64,000 bases of DNA from Sambucus nigra (GCA_949130495.1 CASBWL010000052.1:372001-436000), one strand, 5' to 3'. Shown: positions 46,169 through 56,687, counted from the stretch's first letter. Numbers and translations are program-made. Notes: generated by a model from the sequence alone, not told the origin.

Positions 46169-46170
<2 letters not shown>
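44874..46170. other. AT-rich noncoding with dispersed ATATAC repeats
   Basis: 45375-45530 repeats the ATATACAAAATATAC theme of 44148-44340 in the same orientation. The rest is A/T-rich with poly-A and poly-T. The small frames at 44957-45275 and 45971-46291 lack motifs. Nothing more is supported. Confidence 0.5.

Positions 46171-46218
<48 letters not shown>
46171..46218. repeat. (GA)n microsatellite
   Basis: An uninterrupted AG/GA run of about 48 bases. Confidence 0.95.
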
Positions 46219-46221
<3 letters not shown>

Positions 46222-46800
46222 GGGAAAAAACCTGTTGATGAGCATGTTGTGTGTTTGGATTCCTCAACGATTCACCTTCTATAACCTCCATAAATGCGAA
46301 TACACCATCAACCTCCCGATTGATGATATATATACATACATATCAATGTAGATGCGCATCTACTTTCTCTCTAAAATCATCCTTCTTTTCATTATCTTCA
46401 CTCAACCAATAATTTTTTCAAGATCTCACCATCAGATCCAAATCATTACATTTCCAATTCCAATTCTGAACATGCATGTTGAATTAGTGAAATTTGACGA
46501 TTTTGGAAGGTGAATTGGCATTGATAAGGTGAGTTATGGTGTTAATGATGATAATACCTAAATTGATTTTTGTATGTTTTATCGTATGTAGACGTAGAAT
46601 AGATAGATGGTGAAATGTTGGTGGAGGATTTGAAGTGTGATCAATTGGATTTGATGAGATTGTGTTTTAATGAAATGATTGATAACCCTAATTTTTGTGG
46701 ATTTGTTGTGTATATATGGTGGTGCATTTTAAGTGTGTTTTTGGTTCATTGACCAAATTTAGTTGAACTGAGACAACGCAGCTCCAAAAGTCTCCTTCTG
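46219..46800. other. Unassigned spacer
   Basis: Unique-looking AT-rich DNA between two microsatellites. No motif or frame of interest is seen. Confidence 0.4.
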
Positions 46801-46943
<143 letters not shown>

Positions 46944-47117
46944 TGGATATAGTGCAGACCTAGTTTGTGGACTAAGTATGCGGACTAGCTACAGTCCAAA
47001 ACTTACCTAGGGACCACTTTTATTTTTATATGTTTTCGTCTTTTTCTAAAGTTTTAGGGAATAGAATTTTCTACCCCAATGATTTCTAAAGTCTTTTAAG
47101 CTTATTTTAACACTTAA

Positions 47118-47849
47118 TTAATCTGGGTGTCTAAGTGTAGAAGTTTCAGGGCTACTGCTACTTCTCAGGCGTCTTCCGTCACTATCGTACTGGAATTTTG
47201 AATAGCGAGGATTATCTATATAAATTGTTTCTTCAGGGAGTCTAGAAATTGAAATAGGTTTTGATGGGAAATATTCTAGTCTTAAATACCTTATATGGTA
47301 TCGTGGGTTTATCTCTCTAGTTTCTTTATATATTTGATTAATAATATCAATTATATCGTTATCTATAAATTCGTCTAAATTATTATCACCATAAGATGAC
47401 AAAAATGTACAGTATGTTTTAGGGGCAGCTGTCTCTACATTTTTAAGGAGAGTGCGGATTCCTCCGGCTCTAATTAAAGTAGACCTTGTTTCAGCTAACC
47501 TTTTACGTCTAATAAATTTTAATACGTCTATACTGTCTTCAAGTATCCTAGTGTATTCTTGATATTTTTCAAGTCTTGATAGTTCTTCTACAAAATCTTC
47601 GGTTCTTAATTTTTGTCTAAAGAGATCTCGGATCCCTGTTCTAATTATTTCTATTCTAGGTACTTCTCTTCCTAACCACTCAATGATCTGGTCTATGTAT
47701 TTAAAAGTACCACCTGCGTATACTAAAGCAGATTCTATTAGTTCTTTATCTTTCGTGTCTGTAAGAGTCCAATCTTGAATTTCTCTAGTTAAGTCTAAAC
47801 TTGTTTGATTAACAAATTCTAAAAAGTCTTTAGTGATTTGTAAGATCAT
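47118..47849 (-). CDS. Unknown pararetroviral ORF, 243 codons, unbroken
   Basis: ATG at 47849 (MILQITKDFLEFVNQTSLDL) to TAA at 47118, with no internal stop, in contrast to the rest of the element. The protein is charged and probably helical in its first two thirds (LSRLEKYQEYTRILEDSIDV and similar). A Tyr/Arg/Ile-rich section follows, then a Ser-rich basic tail (SDGRRLRSSSSPETSTLRH). I recognise no domain and none of the usual transactivator (TAV) motifs. It shares the AGAC-rich sense-strand bias of the polyprotein, so it belongs to the virus. It lies downstream of the promoter-like region and, if the genome is circularised, just upstream of the primer site. It could be a diverged TAV or a lineage-specific accessory protein. 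Confidence 0.7.
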   Translation of the reverse strand: MILQITKDFLEFVNQTSLDLTREIQDWTLTDTKDKELIESALVYAGGTFKYIDQIIEWLGREVPRIEIIRTGIRDLFRQKLRTEDFVEELSRLEKYQEYTRILEDSIDVLKFIRRKRLAETRSTLIRAGGIRTLLKNVETAAPKTYCTFLSSYGDNNLDEFIDNDIIDIINQIYKETREINPRYHIRYLRLEYFPSKPISISRLPEETIYIDNPRYSKFQYDSDGRRLRSSSSPETSTLRHPD

Positions 47850-48250
47850 ATAATATTTTTCTTAAAGAAATAATATGTAAAAATAGTTAAGGGTTTGGTT
47901 CGAGTTATACCTTCCTTCTGGTCTGCAATATCTTTATCTTCTTCCCTTTGTCTCTTCAGACTTATTACTATTCTTCTCCGGTCTCGGCCTCCTACAACTC
48001 TCTCTTTATGTGTCGCACCTCAATCCACTACTTTGGCGGTTGACCCATTTCCTGCCTGTATGCCTGCACACCTAATGCCCACCTGGATAACGGCTCACAG
48101 CTAATCAGCACTTGACGGCGGTTCACCAGTATAACACCTTGTGTGCTACACCAGAGGTTCAACACAATAGTCCTCTATGAATATAAAGTTGGAGACAATT
48201 TAGAAAATAATAACAACTTAACATAAGAGATTTCTGGAAAAGAAAATACT

Positions 48251-48256
48251 TTTATT
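48251..48256 (-). terminator. AATAAA polyadenylation signal in the R-like region
   Basis: The minus strand reads GCAATAAAAGT about 100 nt after the TATA box. In this family the signal is bypassed near the 5' end and used after a full turn of the circle, giving a terminal repeat. Confidence 0.6.
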
Positions 48257-48357
48257 GCATTGCATAAGTAAATACAACTCTCCCCTCTGCCCTAACTATG
48301 AGAGGTCTAGCAATCTCTCACTCGCTAACTCCTCACTCTAAAACTCAAATGGACGCT

Positions 48358-48367
48358 CCCTTTTATA
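48358..48367 (-). promoter_or_regulatory. TATA box of the pregenomic RNA promoter
   Basis: The minus strand reads GAGCTATAAAAGGGAGC, a strong plant TATA box. Transcription would start roughly 25-32 nt downstream, near 48330. Upstream DNA (48400-48790) is rich in AGAC/GAAGAC motifs. Confidence 0.7.
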
Positions 48368-48791
48368 GCTCAAGGGCACTAAAAATGACTGGAAACCGAC
48401 TATCAAAAGCGATCCGGTTGAAAGCATAATTATTAAAAAGTCTGCAGTCTTGGAATCTTTCGAGTCTTCACCTTTCAGCTTTTTAAAAGCAATCTTGGCG
48501 TTTTGCAATTATTTTGCACCTACGTCTTCCACCTTCTTCCTTTATCTTTAAGAAAGGAGGATGTCTGGGCCCGTATGGGGCAGTTCTGAGCTGCTTTATT
48601 CTGCAAGGGCATCATCAGTCTGAATAATGGAGTCTTCTTGTCTTTTTGCAATAATGCATAGGTCTAGTGCAGGGCATCTTCTGTCTTTAATAATTCTTCT
48701 GCTAATGAGGGGCCCGTCTTTGTCTCATCTGCGTCTTCTTCTTCCTTGTCTTGGTTTGGTAGGGCATTATTGAGAAATTCGTCAATGAGGC

Positions 48792-50010
48792 CTACAGTTC
48801 TAAGGCTAGCTGGCAAGTTATCTCTACCATTTCTTTAGATTCTTTCTTGAGCCTTCTGTTGAATGGCTCATCATCTTGGATTATCAGGTCTTCTTTGTGG
48901 TAGGCAGTGTACCACCTGTCTTCTCCTGTCAATAACTCCATGATTTCTATGGTCTCCATGGCTTGAGCAATTTGGAGCTTGGATTTATCAACAATTAATT
49001 CTTTAGTCTCGTCTTCTGATAAAATCTCAACGTCTTCTAATATATAACTTGAAAATCTAATAAGTCTAAATCCTTCAACTCTCATTCCTCTACAGGAACT
49101 TGGAGCAATCTAGTAGATTCTAGCAAATAGAGGAAGGAAGTCTTCTACCTTCTTAACATACTCATGGACTATTTTTCTAAGAGCAATAGAGTCTTAAATA
49201 TCTTTTATCTGGACGAGTCCAATGAACCCGTGGTCTGCAAGAGTTATATGAGCCATTTCTGATTTTCCAAAAAGATATATGTTTGGAACGTCTTTGAAGA
49301 AACCCTTAATCATTAAGGCATCTCCATTTATTTATGATAATAACATATTAAAATGATCAATAATGTTATTAGATTCTTTTTTAAAGTCTTCTGTTAATGG
49401 GAGATTATTATGACCAAATGGTATAACAATCTTAGTCTTGAAAGTCTTTTTCTGATAATAGAAATCAGTAGGTCCAATTTTAGAGGATTCTCCAAGAGTC
49501 TGAGCATAAGTTTGAATCTGCGATCTAGGTATAGCAGTACCACTGAGCTAGGTAACTGCAAGTCTTTGCCTCATAAATATAGCAGTGGCTACCAAATTTT
49601 GTTTGAACTCAATCCAAAGTCTATTCTTGACGTTCCACCATATAGCGTCTATGAGAGTATTTTCATCTTCTGAAAATTCTAGTCTAAATTTGATCAAGTC
49701 TGTATATCTTTGATCAGGTCTATATTGAGGAAAATACATATTCCCAATGAGTCTATTTTGAGAAATAATCTCTTGTCTAGATTTTCCAGGAGGAACTAAG
49801 ATATCATCAAAGTTCTCTAGGATTGGTCTTTCTTGAGAGTCTTGAATATGAGTCGGTCTTATACCAGCATTTGGTCTTATGCGTCTAAGATAGTCGGTAA
49901 CGTCTTCCTTGTTCAGTCTATTTGTTCCCGAGGAACTCATGTCTTCTAGGTCTTCTGTTTGTAACATAAAACATGAAATCATATTAGTGTTAGCAAACAT
50001 TGGCTCTCTT
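48792..50010 (-). pseudogene. C-terminal extension of pararetroviral polyprotein, unknown
   Basis: After the RNase H domain the coding frame runs on for about 400 codons to the stop at 48792, crossing stops near 49551, 49337, 49198 and 49111. Readable stretches include NVKNRLWIEFKQNLVATAIF, TLADHGFIGLVQIKDI and LLTGEDRWYTAYHKEDLIIQ. No known domain is recognised, and there is no sign of an integrase. Known badnaviruses and petuviruses end soon after RNase H or carry different C-terminal modules, so this part deserves comparison. Confidence 0.55.
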
Positions 50011-50567
50011 GATATAATGTCTAGAATAGTATTTTTACTTCCCTTAATATGTATAACAGAGAATTCATAACCATTAAGCAATTGTTTCCATCTAATTAGT
50101 CTATTAGTCCTTGATTTGGACAAGTCTAAGTCTCTGAATTTTACTACATAAGAAGAGTCAGTATAAACAGTAAAATGTTTAGGTCTAAGAAACAACATAT
50201 ATTTTTCTATTGCCCTTACTATGACTAAAACTTCTTTTTCATGGGAAGTATATCTTGTTTCTGGGTCTGTAAAGGTTCCATAACTACGTCTCCAAAGTTT
50301 CTTCTTTTTTGTCTCATGATCAATGGCAAAGTATACTGCTCCCCATTGTTTATCAGAGACATCTGTTTTTACTATAAACTGGTCTTCTGCATTAGGCAGT
50401 TCAAGTAAAGGAATATTCTTGACTGCATCTTTAATTTGTCTTGTTACATCAAAATCATCTTTAGTCCAATAAAAGGGATTAGTTTTGTCTGTTCCTTTTA
50501 ATTTGGCCATTAAGCTTTGTATTTTAGAGGCAATGTCTTTAATAAAGTCTGCAGCACAATTAAGCAA
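49985..50567 (-). pseudogene. RNase H domain of the pararetrovirus
   Basis: In the frame starting at 50567, FIVKTDVSDKQWGAVYFAID carries the first catalytic Asp (residue 69). Glu110 lies in the RYTSHEKEVL block and Asp137 in FTVYTDSSYVVKF. The domain ends GSKNTILDIISREP. The order, and the YTSHEKE motif in place of YSxxEKE, match caulimovirid RNase H. A stop/frame interruption near 50583 separates it from RT in the same frame. It removes RNA during reverse transcription of the pregenome. Confidence 0.88.
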
Positions 50568-50585
50568 TCCTAAAAATGATTGTAA

Positions 50586-51275
50586 TTATTTTCTATCTTT
50601 AAGTTGATCTAGAAACTCAAGAATCTTCTTAGTTATGTGTTTTGCCAAGGATAATTTTCCTTTATTAATATGCATTCCCACAAAGTCTATCGCAGTCTGA
50701 AATAATTGCATTTTCCTTTCGAAAATAACAATACCATGTTTGTCTAATTCTAAAATAATATTTTTAAGATGGTCTACATGCTCTGTCTTAGTTTTACTGG
50801 TTACAAGAATATCATCTATGTAAACAAGACAAAATTTTGAATAAGGTCTAAATATATTATCCATTGTTCTTTGGAAAGCTTGAGGAACATTCAAGTGTCC
50901 AAATGGCATTACTAGCCATTCGTATTTTCCTTGGGGCACACTAAAGGTTGTCCAATTAATACTGTCTGGATGCATCTTAATTTTCCAGAAGCCTGATTTG
51001 CAATCAAACTTACTGAATATAATTCTATCTTCAATTAAATTAATCAAATTATTATTGTCTGGTATCTTATAAGAATCAAATTCACAATTCTTTTTTAATT
51101 GTCTATATTCTATAACCATGCGTCTTTTTCCTCTTTTACGTTCAGATTCATTTTGAGCATAGAAGGCTAAGCTATTATGTCTACTTTTACTTTCTCTAAT
51201 AATGCCTAACTTAAGCATTTCGTCTATGTCTTTCTTGAATATTTCCCTATCTTCTTGTGAGTATCCTTTCTTATA
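50586..51275 (-). pseudogene. Reverse transcriptase of the pararetrovirus
   Basis: The frame from 51218 (and upstream in the same frame to about 51275) shows MLKLGIIRES, RMVIEYRQLKKNCEFDSYKI, FSKFDCKSGFWKIKMHPDSI (first Asp, residue 72), EWLVMPFGHLNVPQAFQRTM (usual N of PFGLxNAP changed to H-L-N) and FCLVYIDDILVTSKT (YIDD, residues 133-136). FKCGFW in place of DLxSGYxQ is a caulimovirid feature, as opposed to gypsy. A one-base frameshift near 51275 separates it from the upstream frame. RT converts pregenomic RNA to circular DNA. Confidence 0.9.
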
Positions 51276-51940
51276 GGTTCCACCTTAATAGTGGCATCTG
51301 GGTTAATAGGGATGATTTCACAATAGCTTTGGTCTTTATCCCACTTAGGGATGGGATTTTCTCCTAAAGTAGGCTCAGCTAGTTGCCTAATCTTTTCCTT
51401 TTCTACTTTTATATCCATTTTCTTCTGTTTGGATATAGCTTGAACCTATAATAAGGTATGCTGGTCTTGGTCTAAAATGTCTTGTTGTATAAGCACTATT
51501 TGCTTATAACACTTTTGGTCTGGACACTTACACTCTTTTTGTAAGGGTTTAGTAATTTCTAAGGCTTGTTATTGGGTTGTAGGTCTAGGTCCACCATGCT
51601 CAGCTAAAGAACTCTGATGTTTTATGGGTCTATAATTGGGCTTGACCTGCGTAAGGTCAAAGGCGGTCTTATGATCTATTAGAGGGGCTTTAATATTAAA
51701 TTCCTCTTGATCACTAATTAATATCTTATCATTATACTGAGTATAAGGATGATATTTACTAATAAAATCTTGTCCTAAAATAATGTTTCCTGTGAAACTA
51801 GGACGAGGATCCATTATCCAAAATCGATGATTAACGGTTTTGTTGGTCTGATTTCCTAATTTAAAATAAATAGGAATAGTCTGGAAATATAAGGTAAATG
51901 GATCTCCATTAGCCACTTTACCATAGATTTGTTGAGTACT
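51224..51940 (-). pseudogene. Protease C-terminal part and linker of the pararetrovirus
   Basis: Frame 51569-51916 contains DPRPSFTGNIILGQDFISKY, where the I-I-L-G-Q-D-F block is the conserved C-terminal motif of caulimovirid aspartic proteases. It is followed by a Lys/Pro-rich linker. Stops at 51567, 51448 and 51224 break the frame before RT. A stop near 51938 separates it from the DTG part. Confidence 0.75.
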
Positions 51941-52621
51941 TTATAAAAAATAGTCTTCAGGGAATGCATTAGCCTTGCAAATACTCTGAGAGCACCCTGT
52001 ATCTATAAAGGCTGAAAGTCTTTTAGGATTGTCTTTATGTTGAACAAATAATTCTACAAAACAAGCATGTGGTTTAGTAGAAATTCCTAAATTTTTCTTT
52101 TCTAAAATAGATATTCCTTTCTGGGGTTCATCTCTAAAATCTAAGGGTATTTGGTCTTCTGAACTACTATCAGCATGGTATTCTTCTAAATCATAGAAAA
52201 TTCCCTTTCCTTTGAAGTCTTGATTTTCTTGCAATCTTTTAGCTATATTTCTATATATGTCTTGATAATATTTTTTAATATCTAAGTCTATTTGAGTGTC
52301 ATACTGGCTAGTATAAATTGATCTAAATCTAGTTCTCCAACAGTCTTCATGGTAGTGTAACTGACAAGTAACACAAACCATAAATAATTCTGTTTGTATA
52401 GTCTCAAAGCATTCTACACATCTAAAGTCTTTCTTGCTACATTTCATTTCAAATGCGCAATAATGTCTTTCATCAAAGTAGCATCTAGGTATATAGGTTA
52501 GTAACTCAGGATTACTAAATTTCCATCTTTTCTTTAAAAAGGGGCTTAATACACATTTATACCAAGCTTCTTCGAAGTCTATGTATTCATAATCAAAATT
52601 ATCTTGATTAGTCTGCATCAT
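51941..52621 (-). pseudogene. Cys/His-rich module and aspartic protease active site
   Basis: In the frame from 52621, residues 47-94 hold C47, C55, C61, C68-X2-C71, C83-X2-C86-X4-H91-X2-C94 and then W95. The spacing C-X2-C-X11-C-X2-C-X4-H-X2-C equals the first six ligands of a PHD finger. The final CX2C pair of a PHD finger is absent downstream. An acidic linker follows. Near the end is the protease active site AFIDTGCSQSIC (D207-T208-G209). A zinc module between the coat-protein knuckle and the protease is not something I know as standard for this family. The frame is open for 226 codons. Confidence 0.75.
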
Positions 52622-53123
52622 ATATAAGTCTAGAGTGTCCTGAGAGTCTTCGTACTCATCAGTATCACTATAGTCTTCCGAATCACTATCTGTGTATGCA
52701 CTATAGATACTAGTATTGTCATCATCATCTTTTATGTCTGATATTTCTATAGCATATAGGATATATAATTCTTCTTGATCTGCATAATCTAATATTGTAT
52801 TAATAATCTTAATACTTTCTTTATCTTTCTTATTTGCGCACTCTTTAGCAAAGTGTCCTTCTTTGCCACAAGTCCAACATTCTTTGGTGGCAGTCTTAGA
52901 TTGAGCTATATCTTTTTCTTTCCTATAATTAGGAACCTTCTTATACTTAATAGTATTCTTCTTAAAATATATTCCTTGGTTAAATCTATTCTTCTTAGTC
53001 TTAGGATTCTTTTCCCTAAAGGTAGTAGATTATCTAAATTTATACTTCTTTGGAAATCCTAAAGGTCTAATCTTAAACTTCCTATGTTTCCATTCTACTT
53101 TCTTTTTGAATTTCTTAGATTCA
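52622..53123 (-). pseudogene. Coat-protein C-terminal region with CCHC knuckle
   Basis: After the coat-protein core a shifted frame encodes a basic stretch (ESKKFKKKVEWKHRKFKIRP) and a knuckle CWTCGKEGHFAKEC (CX2CX4HX4C) at 52838-52879. A strongly acidic Asp/Glu/Ser segment follows (DIKDDDDNTSIYSAYTDSDS region, 52640-52740). Basic-knuckle-acidic order is typical of caulimovirid capsid proteins. The knuckle binds pregenomic RNA. One stop (about 53034) and a frame change separate it from the core. Confidence 0.85.
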
Positions 53124-53822
53124 CTACCACATCCCCGTTGGATTGGAGCGATGTCTCTTTCGTCTTTGATTGGAGGGATCTGCTTGAAAGTTTCTTCTAT
53201 TAACTTCTTGAGTTATATCACGTCTCTTAGATATGATATAGTCTTTGGAAAAATTAGTTCTTTCACCAAGGGAGTTGTTCTTAACTTCGGCTACTCCTGG
53301 CCAATTCCTATATTCATTAATTAGGATTTGTCCTATGGCTGGTATCTTTCTAAAGTATTCATCTTTTAAAGTCTCTCCAAATTCTTTAATTTGGTAATAT
53401 AGATGCTTGTAATTATTGCTATATTCATTTATCTTATCTAACATGCAAATGCTAAGGAGGGTTAACTTAGTTTTTGCTAGGTCTTGTTCATTGATCTGAG
53501 CTAGATGTCCAGCTCTAATGAATTCCGATGTGAACAATTGAATATATTCTTCAATTGATATTTCTTCTAGGTTTTCTCTCATCTTCTCAACCTTAGCTAA
53601 GGAGTCTTCATCTGTATCCTTTCTTAAACTATCCAAGTAATCTTTTGCAATACCTCTAATGGATTGCTCAGCGTAATGCTTACATGAACTTGCATCCCAT
53701 TGTTCATTAGATGCAAAACACATGTTCATCTGGTTACGCCATTCATCTGAGGCTTTCTTCCTATCTTGAACATTTTCCAAGTTAAGGTATATACCTACTG
53801 GATTTATGGCTTGGCTTTCCAT
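53124..53822 (-). pseudogene. Pararetroviral coat protein core
   Basis: ATG at 53822 (MESQAINPVGIYLNLENVQD), open for 232 codons. The core shows W at DEWRNQMNMCF, YAEQSIRGIAKDYLDSLRKD, EYIQLFTSEFIRAGHLAQIN and KLTLLSICMLDKINEYSNNY, a helical arrangement like Gag/coat proteins of caulimovirids. It ends in a basic tail (NQRRKRHRSN), which could be a nuclear-targeting signal. It is followed by the CCHC region in another frame. The chosen ATG may be internal, because the upstream frame is also broken viral coding sequence. Confidence 0.75.
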
Positions 53823-54633
53823 AGTCTTAACAGGAGTGAAACTCTTATCACTAGTTGGAATTTTTTTTATATAATCAGGTTTATTCTTTACTACGGTGCT
53901 TGAGTATATAGCAATATTTATTCCTATTGGTTTACTAAAAAGTCTAGGAGCATCTTCTAGACTACTACTACTTCCTATCTCTTATTTGCTAGTTCTACTT
54001 GAATAGCTGGCATCAATCTTTGTTCTCCTTCTTCTATTAGTCTTAAATTTCTAAGAAGTTCCTTTGTATTCTTAGATTCTTTTAATTTTAATATGCGGTC
54101 TTGGGTTATCATATTAAACTTTCTCTTTCTTGAAATCTAACAGAATGACTTTTCTTAAGGTTATCTTTAAATGTCTTCATATCCAATTATGAGGGTTCAT
54201 GTCCAAAGTTTTGGATTCTAGCCTTTTCTTTAATTAAGTCTTTTTGTTCAAGTGATCTTCTAGGTCTAATTACCGAGACTTGTCTTAGTAAACTAGCAGT
54301 AGTCTTACTACTACATTCTCCTTCTGAAGGATCATTGATTATGGCTTCTCCTATATTCCTAAATCTAATTTCTTCGGTCTGAATATTCTTATTGATAATA
54401 TTAGGGGGGCCAAACTGGATAGTAACATTTCCAGTGACATCGTCTTGATTAATAAACAAAGGTTTATTTTGTATAATCTTAGTTTCTTCGAATTCTGGAA
54501 ATTTCCTGAGGGTCTTAGCCTTTTCTTTCATAGGTCCAGTATTCCTAATACTGTAAGTATGATTATAGTCTGAAAAATTGGTTCTAATTAAGATTTCTTC
54601 ATTAAGTCTACCGCTAGGAATTCCCGATTGCAT
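53823..54633 (-). pseudogene. Linker between movement and coat proteins
   Basis: Frame 54187-54633 (MQSGIPSGRLNEEILIRTNF ... VSVIRPRRSLEQKDLIKEKA) follows the movement-protein frame directly, separated only by an in-frame TAG. 53830-54190 is a Glu/Lys-rich region (QDRILKLKESKNTKELLRNL) that then falls apart with stops near 53980. No domain is recognised. Its position suits the poorly conserved spacer of caulimovirid polyproteins. Confidence 0.6.
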
Positions 54634-54639
54634 TCCTTC

Positions 54640-55453
54640 CTAAGGAAATTGGGAGAACTTCAAATAGCTTTGAAATTCTATATTTATATTAGCGTCTGGG
54701 ATAATGTAGTCTTCATAGCCACTGGCATATAAGATTAACTTAAAATGTTTGGCTGTGTCTACGGTTACTGTGAATGCCAGAATGACATTAAAGTATCCTA
54801 TGTTGTTTGACATTTCTAATTGGACTGTCCCAATAAAGCTTTTCTCAAAATCTTTCCATCCTTTGTCTACTAAGAAACATAATATGTTGATATTATTTGG
54901 AGGTCTATGTAATCCTTGGATTCTTTCTTGAAAGAGTCCAAAGGTTAGAAATTGTAACTTCCTATCAGTTCCTCTAGATCTAAGCCATTCTGAGTCAAAT
55001 ACTTGGAGCTCAGTATAGGATTTGTCTAACACATTATTTCTACAATGGTAGGTCATGTTATAATTGGGAGTCTCAGGAGTGGAACCTTCCTTAAATAAGT
55101 CTATGTATCTAACGGCCGAAATTTGTCCATTATGAATGGAATCTTCAACAATCTTCCAGTCAACTTCACCCCATTCTTTCCATTGGAGGGTATTGGTGAA
55201 ATTTCTTTCTTTCCACCATGTCCTAAGATTGGAGGATGAATACTTAACTCTTTGAAGCATATGATTACTCTGTCCAATATTTGGGATAGAGCTAACTATC
55301 TTACTAGTCTTATCTAATCCGTCATTTATGACTCGTCTACCTATGGTATTTCTTTCTCTAGTTTCTATAGGAGGGGATTCTCTAAACTTACAGGTGGTTA
55401 CCTGTTTTTGTTCAAGTCTTTTTTCAATTCTTTCTAAGAAGTCTGAATAATAT
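54640..55453 (-). pseudogene. Movement protein (30K superfamily)
   Basis: The frame from 55260 (and upstream to a TAA at 55453) shows WKEWGEVDWKIVEDSIHNGQ, YNMTYHCRNNVLDKSYTELQ, INILCFLVDKGWKDFEKSFI with GTVQLEMSN, and a C-terminal FKLILYASGYEDYI. The D-K-G-W-x-D-F and S-(F/L)-(I/L)-G-T-V blocks match caulimovirid movement proteins, which open plasmodesmata for cell-to-cell spread. Amber TAG at 54640 ends the frame, and coding resumes in the same frame. Confidence 0.8.
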
Positions 55454-56635
55454 TTTTATCTTTTTATCGGATTAAGGATTTCTTCTTTAAAATTCTTATT
55501 CTCTTTTCTAGTCTTCTCAGAATTTTCTTCACTATGTCTAGCTAGAGAATTAACGACGGTTTTACCAACATTAGTAATATAGTCTTTTATTTCATTATCA
55601 TTTTCTTGTTGTTGCATAGTTCTAATTTCTATGGCTTCTACAGTCTTTTCAATTTTATCTAACGGAGTTAGAATAAAAGGAGAGTTTATTTCTGCTTGGG
55701 AAGGCTTATTATATATAGCCTTAATTCCATTTATAATTTCTTTGTATTTTTCTTCTACTTGGGACATGTCTAGTCTAAGTTCATTAATAATACTATCCAT
55801 TTTGGATAGGTTATGGCTTTCCCTATTATTAAGGTAATTTGCTAAATTTTGTTAAAATTTAACACAGTCTGTATAGAAGGTGGTTAATCCTTCTGTCTTA
55901 GCCTTTAAATCTAAATGCAAGTCTTTAACAAATTTATTTTTATAGTCTTGGGTAGCTGCTATGGATGTAGAAATTAAATTCAATCTTTCTAATATAAGTC
56001 TAGTTGCTTTAGCTGCGTTGGCAATCTCATTTTCATTTATCTTATAATAAAATCTATCATCATTTATCTTTTCTAAAATTCTTTGATAAAAGTCTGAATG
56101 GAGAGGTCTCTTGGTACCTCATTATAGTTTGATCTAACTATCTCCATTAGGAAGATAACTATCTAATCTAGGGATAAGCTTAGCTTGTTCTATAGTAAGT
56201 TTAATTAACTCACTGTCTTGATTTTTAATTAAAGTTTTAATTTCTAAAATCTCTTTGTTAAGGACTTCTATATGATTAGTATTAATATTTATTTCTTGTA
56301 GAACATGAACTAAGTCTATTGGGATTTGATTATCTATATCTAATAATCTTTTAGAGATGTTTTTTTATCTCTGTTTCTAGGGTTTGAGTGTCTTTTATTA
56401 ATTGTCTTAATATAAGGAGTATAAACTTATTTTGGTCTATTATGGTATTAATAGCACTAGCAGTGACTTGTCTACTGTTTGCGTGTTTGGCTGGGATATG
56501 TTCAGTATGTGAACAACCGTCTATGTGTGTAGTTAAACAACCTTCTGACTCTAAATCAGTTATGGGTATAGGTTGATAGTCTGGGTTGGCTCCAAAAATA
56601 TCTTGGTAAATGCAGGGGATAAATTCCAAGGTCAT
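55454..56635 (-). pseudogene. N-terminal coiled-coil region of pararetroviral polyprotein
   Basis: ATG at 56635, 37 bases after the PBS, opens a 94-codon frame (MTLEFIPCIYQDIFGANPDY). It is followed in other frames by Lys/Glu/Ile-rich helical sequence (EINTNHIEVLNKEILEIKTL type) and frame 55456-55800 (MDSIINELRLDMSQVEEKYK ... ETIRMQQQENDNE type). The composition predicts long coiled coils, as in the virion-associated or N-terminal proteins of this family. A frameshift near 56350, stops at 56136 and 55854 and another shift break it. Confidence 0.6.
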
Positions 56636-56674
56636 TAAAGTCTTTTTACTTTTAGTCTAAAAGGAATGCCTTAT

Positions 56675-56687
56675 GGCTCTGATACCA
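56675..56687 (-). other. Pararetroviral primer-binding site (Met-tRNA)
   Basis: The minus strand reads TGGTATCAGAGCCAT (56673-56687), the initiator Met-tRNA complement that begins minus-strand DNA in caulimovirids and by convention marks position 1 of the genome. It confirms the orientation. Confidence 0.92.

Larger units (their letters stand above)
47850..48791 (-). promoter_or_regulatory. Pararetroviral intergenic region and leader
   Basis: 942 bp without a long sense frame, between the end of the polyprotein and the 243-codon ORF. It contains a TATA box (48358-48367) and, about 100 bases downstream, an AATAAA (48251-48256). TATA followed closely by a polyadenylation signal is the arrangement that makes the terminally redundant pregenomic RNA of caulimovirids. 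Downstream DNA down to 47850 would be the leader and contains several short upstream ATGs. Plus-strand frames here are not meaningful. Confidence 0.7.

Noticed and set aside
47895..48104. Plus-strand frame in the viral intergenic region
   Set aside because: Opposite to the viral leader; its Ser/Leu-rich content reflects the antisense of the AGAC/GAAG-rich leader.
49548..51218. Alternative reading of the viral pol as a Ty3/gypsy retrotransposon
   Set aside because: No integrase or LTR pair. A movement protein and Met-tRNA PBS are present, and RT reads FDCKSGFW rather than DLRSGYHQ.
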